From contig NZ_CZPZ01000001.1 in NCBI RefSeq assembly GCF_001458775.1, forward strand, positions 124,001 to 188,000: a DNA stretch of 64,000 nucleotides, read 5' to 3'. Position numbers and translations under genes: made by a program. Under the pieces are notes generated by a model. It was not told the DNA's origin. It made no database searches and worked only from the letters and a program-made list of their open reading frames with translations. Positions 1 to 10,078 of the stretch are shown piece after piece. The DNA is from Candidatus Nitrospira nitrificans. GTDB lineage: Bacteria > Nitrospirota > Nitrospiria > Nitrospirales > Nitrospiraceae. Positions within the stretch are counted from its first letter, which is position 1, and the number at the start of each line of letters is the position of its first letter.

Positions 1-440
1 TGAAGCTGCTCCAAGGACGCCACGAGCCGACCGGCTTCTTCTCGCGCCGAGGTGGTCATGCGCACAAGACCGCTCTTCTTGACCGCGTCGGCCACCGCCC
101 GGCGCAGATCCGGCCAATCCACCGGCTTGATCAAATAATCCGTGAACGACAAACGAAGCGATTCAACGGCCGTTTGAACGGAGGGATAGCCCGTCACCAG
201 CACGATCGGAAGCAGGGGAAATCGGCCACGGACGTCTCGGAGAAATTCGAATTGCATGTTGCCAGGCATCCGAATGTCTGAAATGAGCGCATCGTGTTCC
301 TTTGTCAGCACCCGGCCGGCTTCCTGAGAATCCTGCGCGCAGTCACACTGATATCCCTCCTGCTCCAACAGCCTTGCCGTCGAGCGACGAAAGGTATCTT
401 CATCATCGGCCAAGAGAATCCTCGGAGCTTCAGCAACCAT
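1..440 (-). CDS. Response regulator, receiver domain (partial, runs off the left edge)
   Basis: The visible 146 residues form a CheY-type receiver. The acidic pair is D12-D13 (ILLADDED), the probable phospho-acceptor is D55 (ALISDIRMPG), and the conserved Lys lies in DYLIKPVDWPDL. It starts at ATG 438-440, preceded on the minus strand by AAGGAGGTGATCACAC, a strong ribosome binding site. Its start overlaps the 3' end of the upstream histidine kinase gene by 11 bp, so the two are almost certainly a co-translated two-component pair. The C-terminal part after about residue 125 continues outside the window, so an output domain cannot be ruled in or out; LVTGYPSVQTAVESL is typical of NtrC- or FixJ-like receivers. 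Confidence 0.9.
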   Translation of the reverse strand, partial: MVAEAPRILLADDEDTFRRSTARLLEQEGYQCDCAQDSQEAGRVLTKEHDALISDIRMPGNMQFEFLRDVRGRFPLLPIVLVTGYPSVQTAVESLRLSFTDYLIKPVDWPDLRRAVADAVKKSGLVRMTTSAREEAGRLVASLEQL

Positions 441-3400
441 GTGTGATCACCTCCTTGTTGATGTGTCTCTGATCGGGCGGACCGGCCATGACTCCGTGGC
501 CCGGCAACAGAACCGAAAAAATCGATCCTTGCCCGAGCTGCGTCTGGACGTCGATCCTCCCCCCCATCGCCGCCACCAGACTTTGAGAGATAGAAAGACC
601 CAGTCCCATGCCCTTTTGCTCGCCCTCGGTCTTCGTCGTGAAGAACGGATCGAAGATATGCGATAGAACCTCCGGGGAAATCCCTGTCCCTTGATCGGCC
701 ACCGCGATACGGATGCCCCCGGCCTCTTCACGGATGGTCATCATGATCGTCCCTCCCTCTCGGGAACAATCGATGGCGTTATTCAGCAGATTCATCAATA
801 CTTGCAGGAGGTCGCTCCTCGGCGCATCGAGTCTGTCGAACGTAGGCGCGGCCTCGACGACCAGCGTGAGTCGGCGCTGCTGCAACTGCTTGGCAAACAG
901 AGCTTCGATATCCCCGATCATCGTCCGAAGATCGACGGCCTCCACCTTGCCGGACTCCCGCCGGTAGAGCTGGTACATATTCTGCACGATCGACGAGACC
1001 CGCGCGATTTCGCGATCGATCAGACCGACGAATTCGTATTGCGCATGCGCGGGATCGACCGCCTGCTTCACCAGCTCAAACGCGTTCTTGATCCCGGCGA
1101 TCGGGTTGTTGATTTCATGGGCGACGCCGGCGGCCAAACGGCCCAGCGCCGCCAGCCGCTCCGTCTGTACCCGCTGCGATTCCAGCCTCGCGATTTCGGC
1201 GGTCCGCTCGACCACCTGACGTTCCAGCTCTTCCGTATACCGAGTCCGCTCCATTTCCAAGTGTTTTCGCTCGGTGATGTCACGGCCCGCCACCAGCCGG
1301 ACGTCCTTGCCGCGATAGCGATAGGGCCTGACCACCACCTCGCCGGGAAAGGTGGTGCCGTCCTTGCGAAGACCGATCGCTTCGTAGGGCCCTCTCACGT
1401 CATTCCGCATATTGGCGATCACCTGCTCGCGGGACTCATCGCCGACGAGATCCAAGATCGGCCGGCCGATGAGTTCGCCCGGCCCATATCTGAACATTCG
1501 CTCCAAGCCGGTATTCACTTCGAGCAAAATACCCTGATCGTGGAGAGCGATCCCGTCGAACGTCGCCTCCGTCAGCAGCTTGTACCGCAATTCACTCTCC
1601 TGCACCGCCTGTTCGGCCTGTTTACGCTCAGTGATGTCGCGCACGACGGCGTAATCGAGCTCCTGACCTTCATGAGAGAGGCAGTTCGCCACTACCTCCA
1701 CGGGGTAGATCTCGCCGGACTTGCTGCGGTGCCTGGTTTCCAGCCGAAGTTGGCCGGTCCGCTTAAACTCCTCGCACGAGCGGCCCCACAACTCGCGTGA
1801 ATAGTCCGGATCGAGGTCCGTCATGGACATGGCCAGCAACTCCTGCTTCGTGTGGCCCAGTCGGCGGCAGGCTGCTTCATTCACATCGAGCAACCGCCCA
1901 TCCGTGGCGATGAGGAAGATTTGGTCGGAGGCATGGTCGACGGCATACTGAGTCCGTTGGAGACGGTCTTCGACCTGTTTCCGTACAAGAATCTCATCCT
2001 GGAGAAGTTGGTTGGCCATGGCCAGCTCTCTCGTCCGCTCATGCACTCGCTGTTCGAGCTCGGCATGGGCTTTTAGGATCGCCTCTTCAACGTTTCTTTG
2101 CTCGGTCACATCGGAGATGGATCCGACCATGCGCACCGGTCGGCCGGCGCTGTCCCACACCGCCTGGCCTCGATCCCGGACCCAGCGATAACAGCCGTCC
2201 TTCATCCTCACCCGCGCTTCGATATCGTACGGTTCACGCGTCTCAAGATGGCGACACGTGGCTTGGTGCACCCGATCGGCGTCATCGGGATGCACCAGCC
2301 CAATCCAGGTCGCATAGGTGGGCGTGACGGCGCGTGGCTCAAGCCCGAACAGTTCAAGGTGGCGGTCGGACCAATACCGTTCTCCCGTCAGAATATTCCA
2401 ATCCCAGATGCCGTCGTTGGTGGCGCGAGCAGCCAATTCAAATCGCTCTTGACTCGCGCGCAACGCTCCGTCCAATCGCCTCTGTTCCCTGATGTCACGG
2501 ACAAAGGCGCAATGGAATTCCCTGCCGTCGTAGGCAAGGAAACTGACGCGGATCTCGATGGGAATCCGTCGTCCATCCTTCGTCAGATGGACGCCCTCCA
2601 ATGAAACGACCTTTTTCTCTTTCGTCTCCGCCCACCACTCAGGCCACGCCTCCGGCGGAACATCCGGATTCAGATCGTGAACCGTCATCCCGAGCAATTC
2701 GTCCGCGGTATAGCCCAGCATCGCCCTGGCCGCGTCGTTCGCATAAAGAATCCTGGCCTGGCGATCGATCCAATACACCGCGTCGACTGCGTGATCCATG
2801 GCAAAGCCGGCGCGCCGCAGACCATCTTCCATCTGTTTGCGGGCGGTAATGACTTCCGTAAACATGATGATGCCGCCGACCTCCCCTTCCGCCGTCCGCC
2901 AAGGATGGATCTCCCACCGGATCCAGTCGATGCGACCGTCGGCACGCACGAAGGGATCTTCCTCGCAACACTCGACCGCCCCGTCTAAACATCGACGATG
3001 AATAGTCCTCCAGCGTTCAGGAATCTCCGGAAAGATCTCATAGTGACTCCGACCGATCAGTGGTCCATCGCCGACACGATACGCCTCCCGCCACCGACGA
3101 CTGACCGCCAGATACCGCATCTCCCGGTCGAACATGGCCAACGAGACCGGGCTGTGCTCGATGAACAGCCGCAAATGCTCCTCTCGCTCGACCAACGCCG
3201 CCTCCATCTTTTTTCGGGCGGAGATGTCTTCGCAGACGATGAGCGCCACTGATTCAACTTCTCCCGCGCGCACGATCCGCAACCGCTCTCGCACCCAGAT
3301 GACTGTTCCTTCCTTTGTTCTTTTCCTGAACTCCAATGACTTGACGCCGCCCATCGCATCGGCGAAGGCCTGGGCCAGTTCCTGACGAACGAATGCCTGG

Positions 3401-5070
3401 TCCTCTTCATGCACGATGTCGGAGACCTGTCCGCCGATCAGCTCCTCCGTCTGGTACCCCAGCTGCTGAGCTCCGAAGCGGTTCACGGACAGAATACCGC
3501 CGTCCGACGTCACCGTGAAATACATGGAGGGATTGTCATCGTACAAGGCGCGTAGACGTTCCTCGCTTTCCCGTTGAGCCGCGTCCGCTCGTTTGCGCTC
3601 GGTGATGTCACGAAACGACGCGACCACGCCTGACGGCAGCTTGTTCTCGCCCACGGTGATGGGCTGCGTGTTGATTGAAACCCATACGAGCGTCCCGTCC
3701 GGCCGATGCACACCCATGATGACCTTTTCACAGGCGCGGCCGGTTCGGAGCGTCTCCGTCGCCGGATGGGTGTCCCCGGGAAACGGCGAGCCGTCTTCGT
3801 GGATCGCGCGCCACCGTGGATCGAGCGAGGTGCGGCCCACCATCTGGTCTTCGGTCAGTCCTAGAATCCGGCAGGCGCCGGCGTTGCACGAGCGTATGCG
3901 TCCATCCTGGTCCTGAATGACGATCCCTTCCGCCATCGCCGCCACGACGCTCCGATGCCGTTGTTCCCTCTCACGCAGGGCCTCGTTCATCCTGATATGT
4001 TGAATCACCATGGCCGCCAGGTGGCCGGCCCGCTCGACGACCGTCGATTCAGCGGGAGTCGGTGCGCGTGGCTCCCGATAGTACGCGGCAAAGGTCCCGA
4101 GCACCGTCCCCGTTGAACTGAGAATCGGTTGAGACCAACAGGCTCGCAAGCCATGTGCCCGCGCGAGTTGAATAGAGTCCTTCCACAGAAGATCCTCCTC
4201 GATATCCGTCACAATCGACGGCTTTCCGTAGTAGACGGCGCTGCCGCAGGAGCCGACGGTCGGTCCGATGGACATGCCGTCCACTGCGCGATTGTACTCC
4301 TCGGGCAGGCTGGGCGCGGCGACACAGCGGAGATGAGTTCCGTCCTCTGTGACCAGCATCATCGAGGTGAGCATCGGAGCCGTCTGCGCTTCGATAGTCC
4401 GGCAAATGAAGGTGAGCACCTCCTCGAGTCCGGCACCCTGCGCCACGAGTTCCAGTGCTTGTTTTTCAGCCAAAAGGAAGACGTCCTCTCTCTTTCGTTG
4501 CGTGACGTCCCTCATGAAACAAAAATGGCCATGGATTTTACCCGCCAGTCCATTGGGCTTCACAATCACGACGTGCTTATAGATCAGACTGCCGTCTTTT
4601 TTTACCGCCTGAATTTCCGCCTCCGCTCTCCCGATCGCGAGCATGTGGGCGAAGGCGTCTGACACAACTGTCCGGTCCTCCGAAGAGACCGTGATCTCCC
4701 AGGATCGTCCGATCAATTCCTCCGGACGATAGCCCAGCAGAGCGGCATATTGCGCGTTCATAAAGACATAGTGTCCCCTGTCATCGAGTTTCGAGATGCC
4801 TTCCATCGCCAACTCGATGACCGCATGTGCTTCGAGCAACGCCGCTTCGAGCTGCCGGCGTTCAGCCGTCTCCGAGCCTAGAGCTCTATTGGGTTGAGAG
4901 CCTGCAACGGCTCGCGTATAGCTCCGCTGTTTCGAGTTATTAGGCGAGCCTTTCAACACCCTTCGGCCCTTCGGTTTTTTACCAGCCACCGGTCGACTCC
5001 CCAGCGCACAACACCTGCGAAGAAAGAGCGCGCATCTGATGGATCGGACCAGGCCGGTGCATCCCGACAC
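430..5070 (-). CDS. Multi-PAS/GAF sensor histidine kinase (8 PAS domains)
   Basis: This is a soluble 1546-residue sensor kinase with no membrane segment. Visible order: PAS at about 80-195, GAF at about 205-360, then seven more PAS domains at roughly 370-495, 503-620, 630-745, 755-865, 875-995, 1040-1150 and 1160-1270. Most end in the PAC-type DITERK motif. A short coiled coil (HAELEQRVHERTREL) lies between the sixth and seventh of that series. The HisKA helix carries H1318 (GVAHEINNP), and the HATPase has N-box NLLNNAID, DQGTGIS and GMGLGLS. It lacks its own receiver, but the adjacent response regulator overlaps its stop by 11 bp. The assigned start is a GTG; the first 70 residues are Arg/Cys-rich and domainless, so the true start may lie further in, perhaps at a GTG shortly before residue 70. 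The ligand is unknown. Confidence 0.85.
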   Translation of the reverse strand: MSGCTGLVRSIRCALFLRRCCALGSRPVAGKKPKGRRVLKGSPNNSKQRSYTRAVAGSQPNRALGSETAERRQLEAALLEAHAVIELAMEGISKLDDRGHYVFMNAQYAALLGYRPEELIGRSWEITVSSEDRTVVSDAFAHMLAIGRAEAEIQAVKKDGSLIYKHVVIVKPNGLAGKIHGHFCFMRDVTQRKREDVFLLAEKQALELVAQGAGLEEVLTFICRTIEAQTAPMLTSMMLVTEDGTHLRCVAAPSLPEEYNRAVDGMSIGPTVGSCGSAVYYGKPSIVTDIEEDLLWKDSIQLARAHGLRACWSQPILSSTGTVLGTFAAYYREPRAPTPAESTVVERAGHLAAMVIQHIRMNEALREREQRHRSVVAAMAEGIVIQDQDGRIRSCNAGACRILGLTEDQMVGRTSLDPRWRAIHEDGSPFPGDTHPATETLRTGRACEKVIMGVHRPDGTLVWVSINTQPITVGENKLPSGVVASFRDITERKRADAAQRESEERLRALYDDNPSMYFTVTSDGGILSVNRFGAQQLGYQTEELIGGQVSDIVHEEDQAFVRQELAQAFADAMGGVKSLEFRKRTKEGTVIWVRERLRIVRAGEVESVALIVCEDISARKKMEAALVEREEHLRLFIEHSPVSLAMFDREMRYLAVSRRWREAYRVGDGPLIGRSHYEIFPEIPERWRTIHRRCLDGAVECCEEDPFVRADGRIDWIRWEIHPWRTAEGEVGGIIMFTEVITARKQMEDGLRRAGFAMDHAVDAVYWIDRQARILYANDAARAMLGYTADELLGMTVHDLNPDVPPEAWPEWWAETKEKKVVSLEGVHLTKDGRRIPIEIRVSFLAYDGREFHCAFVRDIREQRRLDGALRASQERFELAARATNDGIWDWNILTGERYWSDRHLELFGLEPRAVTPTYATWIGLVHPDDADRVHQATCRHLETREPYDIEARVRMKDGCYRWVRDRGQAVWDSAGRPVRMVGSISDVTEQRNVEEAILKAHAELEQRVHERTRELAMANQLLQDEILVRKQVEDRLQRTQYAVDHASDQIFLIATDGRLLDVNEAACRRLGHTKQELLAMSMTDLDPDYSRELWGRSCEEFKRTGQLRLETRHRSKSGEIYPVEVVANCLSHEGQELDYAVVRDITERKQAEQAVQESELRYKLLTEATFDGIALHDQGILLEVNTGLERMFRYGPGELIGRPILDLVGDESREQVIANMRNDVRGPYEAIGLRKDGTTFPGEVVVRPYRYRGKDVRLVAGRDITERKHLEMERTRYTEELERQVVERTAEIARLESQRVQTERLAALGRLAAGVAHEINNPIAGIKNAFELVKQAVDPAHAQYEFVGLIDREIARVSSIVQNMYQLYRRESGKVEAVDLRTMIGDIEALFAKQLQQRRLTLVVEAAPTFDRLDAPRSDLLQVLMNLLNNAIDCSREGGTIMMTIREEAGGIRIAVADQGTGISPEVLSHIFDPFFTTKTEGEQKGMGLGLSISQSLVAAMGGRIDVQTQLGQGSIFSVLLPGHGVMAGPPDQRHINKEVITHGC

Positions 5071-5752
5071 CGAGAGTCCGAGCTCGACCCTCTACCGGGA
5101 CAGGACGACACCCGTCATGACAAGTCCGCTTCGAACGCTCTGCCGCCATTCGGAAAAAACTATCGACGGGACATAGAGTGGCCGCGAGAGTAGGAAAAAC
5201 GGTGAGCCGCTGTCGATCGATGATCAACCAGGTGAGAAAAGAGGCAGCCGACCGAGCCTTGAATAGGCCAGGAATTCCTGTCCTGATTATTCAGACCCTT
5301 TCATTAAAAATTAGGCTTCCTACTAGATATACGATTTACAAAATCTTGTCTAGAATCCGAACAGCCCTACTCAAAGGCCAAAAGGTACACCAGGGAATAG
5401 ATGACCACCGCGTTCTGACTGGGTATTAAGCAATGAGCGGATCAGGCGTGAGCAGCACACAATCGTGCTCGATGGCCTGGCAGATATCGAGGAGACACCT
5501 CAGACTTTCTCGCCCTCGCACGCGTGGAGCAGGTCATCGGGAAGTGGCTCGAAAAATGACGCTGGGACGGAAAACGTCCGCCAAGACAATCGTATCTCGC
5601 TGAGCCCATCTCGTAGGCCTTCGGCGAGACTTCGCCTGCTCAACCCATATCGTTGACCTCGCGAAACGTGTATCGTTCGTTTCTTTGATCCCACTGTATT
5701 GCCGGTTTTTTCGACCACTCCCACATTTCGCTGCATCGTGTGATCCATCGAC
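5071..5752. other. Non-coding stretch between the kinase and the Uma2 gene
   Basis: No recognisable protein is encoded on either strand; the short open frames here have no ribosome binding site and no family resemblance. The part around 5285-5350 is distinctly AT-rich compared with its surroundings. On the minus strand it contains a loose TAGACA/TATATC pair that could be the promoter of the kinase gene, but the match is poor. A small hairpin (TCTCG...CGAGA) lies around 5610-5630. Confidence 0.5.
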
Positions 5753-5781
5753 TTGACCGTCTTGCCGGTGCTTGCTACAGT
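5753..5781 (+). promoter_or_regulatory. Sigma-70-type promoter for the Uma2 gene
   Basis: A -35 TTGACC (5753-5758) and a -10 TACAGT (5776-5781) are separated by exactly 17 bp, about 30 bp upstream of the ribosome binding site of the Uma2 gene. This is a near-consensus housekeeping promoter in the right orientation. Confidence 0.6.
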
Positions 5782-5817
5782 CTGATCGGTTGTGCGCTTC
5801 CCCTGAGGAGAGAGGTC

Positions 5818-6375
5818 ATGTCGCTTCCACGCAGCGTGCGGTTCAACTATGACGATTTCCTGCTCTTTACCGAGGACGGAAAACGCCATGAGATCATCGA
5901 CGGAGACCACTTCATGACCCCTTCGCCGAATACCAAACACCAACGAATCTCAGGCACCCTGTTCAACGCTCTCACGAACTTTCTCAAAGCCAGAAAGAGT
6001 GGAGAGGCCTTCGCAGCCCCTCTTGATGTCGTGCTCTCGCATGAGGATATCGTCGAGCCGGACTTGCTCTTCGTCTCCGCCGCCCGCGCAACCATCATCA
6101 CGGAGAAAAACATACAAGGGCCGCCGGATCTTGTCGTGGAAATCCTCTCCGCCGGCACCCGTAAAACCGACGAGGTCGTCAAACGTAAACTCTATGAGCG
6201 CTATGGAGTGTGCGAGTACTGGATCGTGGATCCCGAATTGGAAACCGTCAAAATCCACCGGCTGACCGACCAAGGGTATGTCCGAGCCGCGGAACTTGCG
6301 CGGGAAGCGAACGAAACCCTGCGCACCCCGCTCCTGCCGGACTTCCAGATTCCACTCACAGAGCTGTTCGAATAG
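5818..6375 (+). CDS. Uma2-family (DUF820) PD-(D/E)XK nuclease-like protein
   Basis: The 185-residue protein has the Uma2/DUF820 layout: an N-terminal Y-DFLLFTEDGKRHEIIDG segment, VEPDLLFV and LVVEILS strands carrying the acidic active-site residues, and the K-Y--GV-EYWIVDPE block with the conserved Lys and Glu. ATG 5818 is chosen because GAGGAGAGAGG stands directly before it and a good promoter lies 37 bp further upstream; a longer reading from 5740 has no ribosome binding site. It is one of the few + strand genes here and has no obvious link to motility. Proteins of this family are common and multi-copy in cyanobacteria and Nitrospirota. Their biological role is largely unknown, so the nuclease activity is assumed from the fold. 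Confidence 0.85.
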   Translation: MSLPRSVRFNYDDFLLFTEDGKRHEIIDGDHFMTPSPNTKHQRISGTLFNALTNFLKARKSGEAFAAPLDVVLSHEDIVEPDLLFVSAARATIITEKNIQGPPDLVVEILSAGTRKTDEVVKRKLYERYGVCEYWIVDPELETVKIHRLTDQGYVRAAELAREANETLRTPLLPDFQIPLTELFE

Positions 6376-6522
6376 CGCGATCGGGGTGAGTGTCCGATTC
6401 CACGTTGAAAAGGACGCGATCTATGTCAAGAGCACATGAGAAGCCTGAAACCTGAAATGCTCCGGCTCGCGCGCCCGTCTTTCAGGCCGTGGCGCGTATC
6501 TTGTGACGCGTCGTTCAGACTC

Positions 6523-6623
6523 GAAGTTTCTGGTTTCTCGTTTCAGGTTTCATGTTGATCATTTCGAACCGCTGAAATTCCGGGAGACGAACTCGAAACA
6601 AGAAACTTGAAACAAGAAACTTC
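6523..6623. repeat. Heptamer hairpin repeat (family A, copy 1)
   Basis: The left arm (about 6525-6555) is four tandem 7-bp units GTTTCTG, GTTTCTC, GTTTCAG, GTTTCAT. The right arm (about 6591-6623) is GAAACAA, GAAACTT, GAAACAA, GAAACTT. The arms are complementary in their GTTTC/GAAAC cores, with a spacer of about 35 bp. It sits just downstream of the MCP gene. A smaller GAAACCTGAAA piece is at 6446-6456. Confidence 0.8.
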
Positions 6624-6633
6624 TTCGCAACTT

Positions 6634-9303
6634 CTAAAATTCCTCGAATTCATCGCCTGAACTGCGGCGATCCTTCCCGTTGCCGGTTGCCACGCCGCTC
6701 AACTCCGCCGGCCGGAGCGTCGCTCGGCCTGGAGTTTCACGTTTCGGGTTTCGAGTTTCAGGGTGAGGATTCTTCCGGTTACTTGAAACATGAAACTTTG
6801 AACTCGAAACTGTGGGCCTCGACGCGTCACGCGTCCCGGAGATCTTGAACACTTCCACCTGCCGCATGAGTTCCCTGGCCTGCTCCTTCATCGACTGCGC
6901 CGCCGAGGTGGTCTCTTCCACCAGCGCCGCATTCTGCTGCGTGGTCCCGTCCATCGAGACGATCGCCTTGTTCACCTCATCGATCCCGCTCGCTTGCTCC
7001 TGCGAGGCCGCGCTGATCTCGGCAATGATGTCCGTGACGCGTTTGACCGAAGTGACGATCTCCTCCAACGTCTTGCCGGATTGATGCACCAGCTCGCTGC
7101 CGTCGGTGACCCGTTGGATCGACTCGTTGATCAAGCCCTTGATCTCTTTGGCGGCGGTCGCCGACCGCTGCGCCAGGTTCCGCACTTCCGCCGCCACCAC
7201 GGCGAATCCCCGCCCGTGCTCCCCCGCCCGCGCCGCTTCCACGGCCGCATTGAGCGCCAACAAGTTCGTTTGGAAGGCGATCTCATCGATTACGGTAATG
7301 ATGTCCGCGATCTTCTTGCTGCTCTGATTGATCTCTCCCATCGCCTCGACGGCTTTCTTGGTCACCGCCCCGCCCTTGTCGGCGGTGTCCCGCGCCGCGA
7401 TAGCCAACTGGTTGGCTTGCTTGGCGTTATCGGCGTTCTGCTTCACGGTGCTCGTCATCTCTTCCATCGACGCGGAGGTCTCTTCCAGCGCGGAGGCCTG
7501 TTCGCTCGTCCGCTGAGACAAGTCCTCGCTGCCCTTGGTGATCTGCTCCGATCCGGAGGAGACCGCGTCGACCGCGTCCCGCACCGAGATGATCGTTTTG
7601 TTCAAGTTGTGCACCACCGCGTTGATGCTGACCTTGATTTTTTCAAGGTCTCCGACATAGGTCTCGGTCATGTTTTGGGTCAAGTCGTTGGAGGCGAGGC
7701 GCCCCAGGACCCCCTGGGCTTCCTGTACAAGCCGTTCCATCTCCATCGCGCCTGTTTTCTGCGCGGTGATATCCGTCGCAAACTTTACGACCTTGTATGG
7801 CTTGCCCTTCAAATCGAAGATTGGATTGTACGTAGCCTGAATCCACACCTCCTTGTTGCCCTTGCCGAAACGTCTATACACCCCGTCATGAAATTCCCCG
7901 TTGTTCAACTTTTTCCAGAATTCGGTGTACTCCGCCGAGCTCGTAAACACCGGGTCGCAGAACATCCGGTGGTGCTGTCCCTTGACCTCGTTGAGCCCAT
8001 AGCCCAGCAGGTTCAAGAAGAGCCCGTTTGCGTTCCGCACGGTCCCGTCCATATTGAACTCGATCGCCGCCTGGCCACGATCGACCGCCTTGAGAAGGCC
8101 CTCCGATTCCAATGCGGCCAGCTTCTGCGCCGTGATGTCGGTCGCGTGCTCGATCACCTTGTACGTCCGCCCATTGGCATCCAATATCGGGTTGTACGAC
8201 GTCTGAAGCCACACTTCCTTCCCGTCCTTCCGCAGGCGAGGGTAGACGCCGGCGACATACTCGCCGCGCCCCAGTTTCTGCCAGAAGTCGGCGTATTCAC
8301 CGCTGTTGACATGGACGGGATCACAGAACATGCGATGGTGTCGGCCCTTGATCTCGTCGAGGCCGTAGCCCAGACACTGGAGAAAATTGTCGTTGGCCGT
8401 GATGACGGTACCGTCGAGGTTGAACTCAATGACCGCTCGCGACTTGCTGATGGCGGTCGTGATGCCCGTGATCTCCGCCGCTTGAGCGCTCAGGGCTTCG
8501 GCCTGTTTGGCCGCCGCTTGCTCCAGCGCGCCGGCCATCTGGTTGAAGGCCAGCGCCAGTTGTCCGATTTCTTCGTTGGTGTGCAGGCCGGAGCGGTGAG
8601 CCAGATTCCCTTTCTGCAATTCTTGGGTTGCCTTCAGCACATCGTTCAAACCGCCGACGATAAACCGCGTCACCTTCATGCTTCCGAATACGCCCACCGC
8701 GCCGGCGAGGAGGCAGAACACGATGACGGCCATCGTCGCGCTCCAACTGACCGTTTGACTCACTTCAAAACTGTCTTTCGCCTGCTGCTCATTCTCCTTG
8801 ATGAGGCCTTCGACGGCGTCATGGATCTTCTCCAGCTTTTCCGCCAGCTGCGTTTTCTGAAGCTCGGCCGCGGCATCCTTGCTGAAATTCTTGCTCAGCT
8901 CCAACACCTTGCCGCGAACCTCTTTGTACTCGGACAAGCCGGCCGTGAACTGTTCGACGTATTTCCGTTCCGCCTCCGACACGATCACATGATCGTAGGA
9001 CTTCACGAGTTCGGTGATTTCCTCATCGGTCTTGGCGATTGCCTCGGCTTGCTTCGTGACCGTCGCCGAGTCATAGGCCAAGATGTGCCACGACACATAG
9101 GCGCTCATCCGTTGGGTCCGTTCCCGCAAGTCGCCCAGCATTTTGATCGGGACGAGGTTGATCTTATAAATACTTTCCGTGCGATCACTGACCCACCTGA
9201 TGCCCCCGATAGAAAACACTCCCAGGACTAAGAAAAACGCAAGGATGCCGCCAAAGCCGACGAGGAGCTTCTTCCCGGTCGTGAGATTGTCGAATTTATT
9301 CAT
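6634..9303 (-). CDS. Methyl-accepting chemotaxis protein with 4-helix sensor, HAMP and two PAS domains
   Basis: The 889-residue transmembrane chemoreceptor has TM1 at about 13-35, a periplasmic four-helix-bundle region at about 40-185, and TM2 at about 188-208. HAMP follows to about 262, then two closely similar PAS domains (about 285-395 and 405-520), both with the HHRMFCDP motif. The methyl-accepting signalling hairpin carries the canonical [23 protein letters not shown] tip around 680. The two PAS domains look like a tandem duplication. The C-terminal tail is interrupted by a family A heptamer repeat, then ends in DEFEEF, which resembles an F-x-x-F version of the CheR-docking pentapeptide. 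Start ATG 9303 has a GGAGG site. It is probably a late-class receptor signalling to the cheW-cheA genes upstream; the ligand is unknown. Confidence 0.93.
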   Translation of the reverse strand: MNKFDNLTTGKKLLVGFGGILAFFLVLGVFSIGGIRWVSDRTESIYKINLVPIKMLGDLRERTQRMSAYVSWHILAYDSATVTKQAEAIAKTDEEITELVKSYDHVIVSEAERKYVEQFTAGLSEYKEVRGKVLELSKNFSKDAAAELQKTQLAEKLEKIHDAVEGLIKENEQQAKDSFEVSQTVSWSATMAVIVFCLLAGAVGVFGSMKVTRFIVGGLNDVLKATQELQKGNLAHRSGLHTNEEIGQLALAFNQMAGALEQAAAKQAEALSAQAAEITGITTAISKSRAVIEFNLDGTVITANDNFLQCLGYGLDEIKGRHHRMFCDPVHVNSGEYADFWQKLGRGEYVAGVYPRLRKDGKEVWLQTSYNPILDANGRTYKVIEHATDITAQKLAALESEGLLKAVDRGQAAIEFNMDGTVRNANGLFLNLLGYGLNEVKGQHHRMFCDPVFTSSAEYTEFWKKLNNGEFHDGVYRRFGKGNKEVWIQATYNPIFDLKGKPYKVVKFATDITAQKTGAMEMERLVQEAQGVLGRLASNDLTQNMTETYVGDLEKIKVSINAVVHNLNKTIISVRDAVDAVSSGSEQITKGSEDLSQRTSEQASALEETSASMEEMTSTVKQNADNAKQANQLAIAARDTADKGGAVTKKAVEAMGEINQSSKKIADIITVIDEIAFQTNLLALNAAVEAARAGEHGRGFAVVAAEVRNLAQRSATAAKEIKGLINESIQRVTDGSELVHQSGKTLEEIVTSVKRVTDIIAEISAASQEQASGIDEVNKAIVSMDGTTQQNAALVEETTSAAQSMKEQARELMRQVEVFKISGTRDASRPTVSSSKFHVSSNRKNPHPETRNPKRETPGRATLRPAELSGVATGNGKDRRSSGDEFEEF
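6732..6812. repeat. Heptamer hairpin repeat inside the MCP reading frame (family A, copy 2)
   Basis: Arms lie at about 6733-6762 (GTTTCAC, GTTTCGG, GTTTCGA, GTTTCAG) and 6782-6811 (TGAAACA, TGAAACT..., CGAAACT). They are translated as part of the MCP C-terminal tail, giving a FHVSS...ETRNPKRET peptide. The frame stays open through both arms and continues to the DEFEEF terminus. Confidence 0.8.
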
Positions 9304-9559
9304 CGCGGTCCTCCACGAAACATGATTGACGATCCATTCAGCCTGCGATCTTCCCGGACACCATCAGTGCGAGGCACGGATACACAGACTGCGACTAGTC
9401 CACAAACTTCCTAAGCGACAAGGAAATGGGCGTGAGTTCAGCAATGCCCTGCTCATCACAAAGGCTGCGGCTATCGCGCCACGGTTGTTCGACGGCAGCC
9501 GCTCGATAGGCACATATGATTGAATCTCTTGAGGAGGGAGGGGAGCGGTCGCCGGCGGA

Positions 9560-9976
9560 AGCGCACAATGGCCTTGTTCACCTGGTCGATCCCGCTCGCC
9601 TGCCTCCTGCGAGGCCGCGCTGATCTCCCCGATGATGTCCGTCACCCGCTTGACGGTCGTGACGATCTCATCCAATCTCTTGCCGGATTGATGGACCGAC
9701 TCGCTGGACGCCCGCATCGCGCTCCCCGCGATTGAGCGTCTGCCAAAACGCTGCATAGTCCCCGCTGGTCGTGTAGGCCGGATCGCAGAACATCCGGTGG
9801 TGTTGCCCTTGATCTCCTCCAGCTGATACCTCACCGTCGCCAAAAAATTGTCGTTCGCTGTCAGCATGGTCTCGTCCGGATTGAACTCCATGACCGCCTG
9901 AGTTCGATCGATCGCTTCGATCAAACCGGCAACGATCCTTCGCATTCAAGTTATCCGATTTGAAATTGCCGAACAT
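9560..9976 (-). pseudogene. Decayed PAS-type methyl-accepting chemotaxis gene
   Basis: Translation begins normally with ATG 9976 behind a GGGAGGAAT site and encodes MFGNFKSDNLNAKD. It then shifts frame to a PAS half (AVMEFNPDE...TANDNFLATVRYQLEEIKG) and shifts back to [27 protein letters not shown], where one C is missing in GGCAACACC. It then jumps directly to the distal part of a methyl-accepting domain ([32 protein letters not shown]), and finally takes a one-base insertion before a SGIDQVNKAIV remnant. At least three frameshifts and a deletion of most of the signalling domain make this a clear pseudogene. Its parts match the intact MCP downstream, so it is a paralogue in decay. The stretch from here to 9304 holds only the leader of the next gene. 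Confidence 0.85.
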
Positions 9977-10078
9977 GATAATTCCTCCCTAAGAGAGGTC
10001 CGGCCCTTATCGCTTCTTTCAAGCGAGCGGTCCGCAACCCGTGACATATCGTCTGTATGCGCCGGCTTCGTGATCGAA

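Noticed and set aside
691-1800. A 369-codon open frame on the + strand
   Set aside because: It is antisense to the HisKA/HATPase region of the multi-PAS kinase; composition is typical of a shadow frame.
5178-5429. An 83-codon frame on the + strand in the gap after the kinase
   Set aside because: There is no ribosome site, no family resemblance, and base composition differs from the coding regions.
6994-9231. A 745-codon open frame on the + strand
   Set aside because: It is antisense to the MCP gene, has no family resemblance and is Arg/His/Leu-rich, as expected from the complementary strand of a GC-rich gene.
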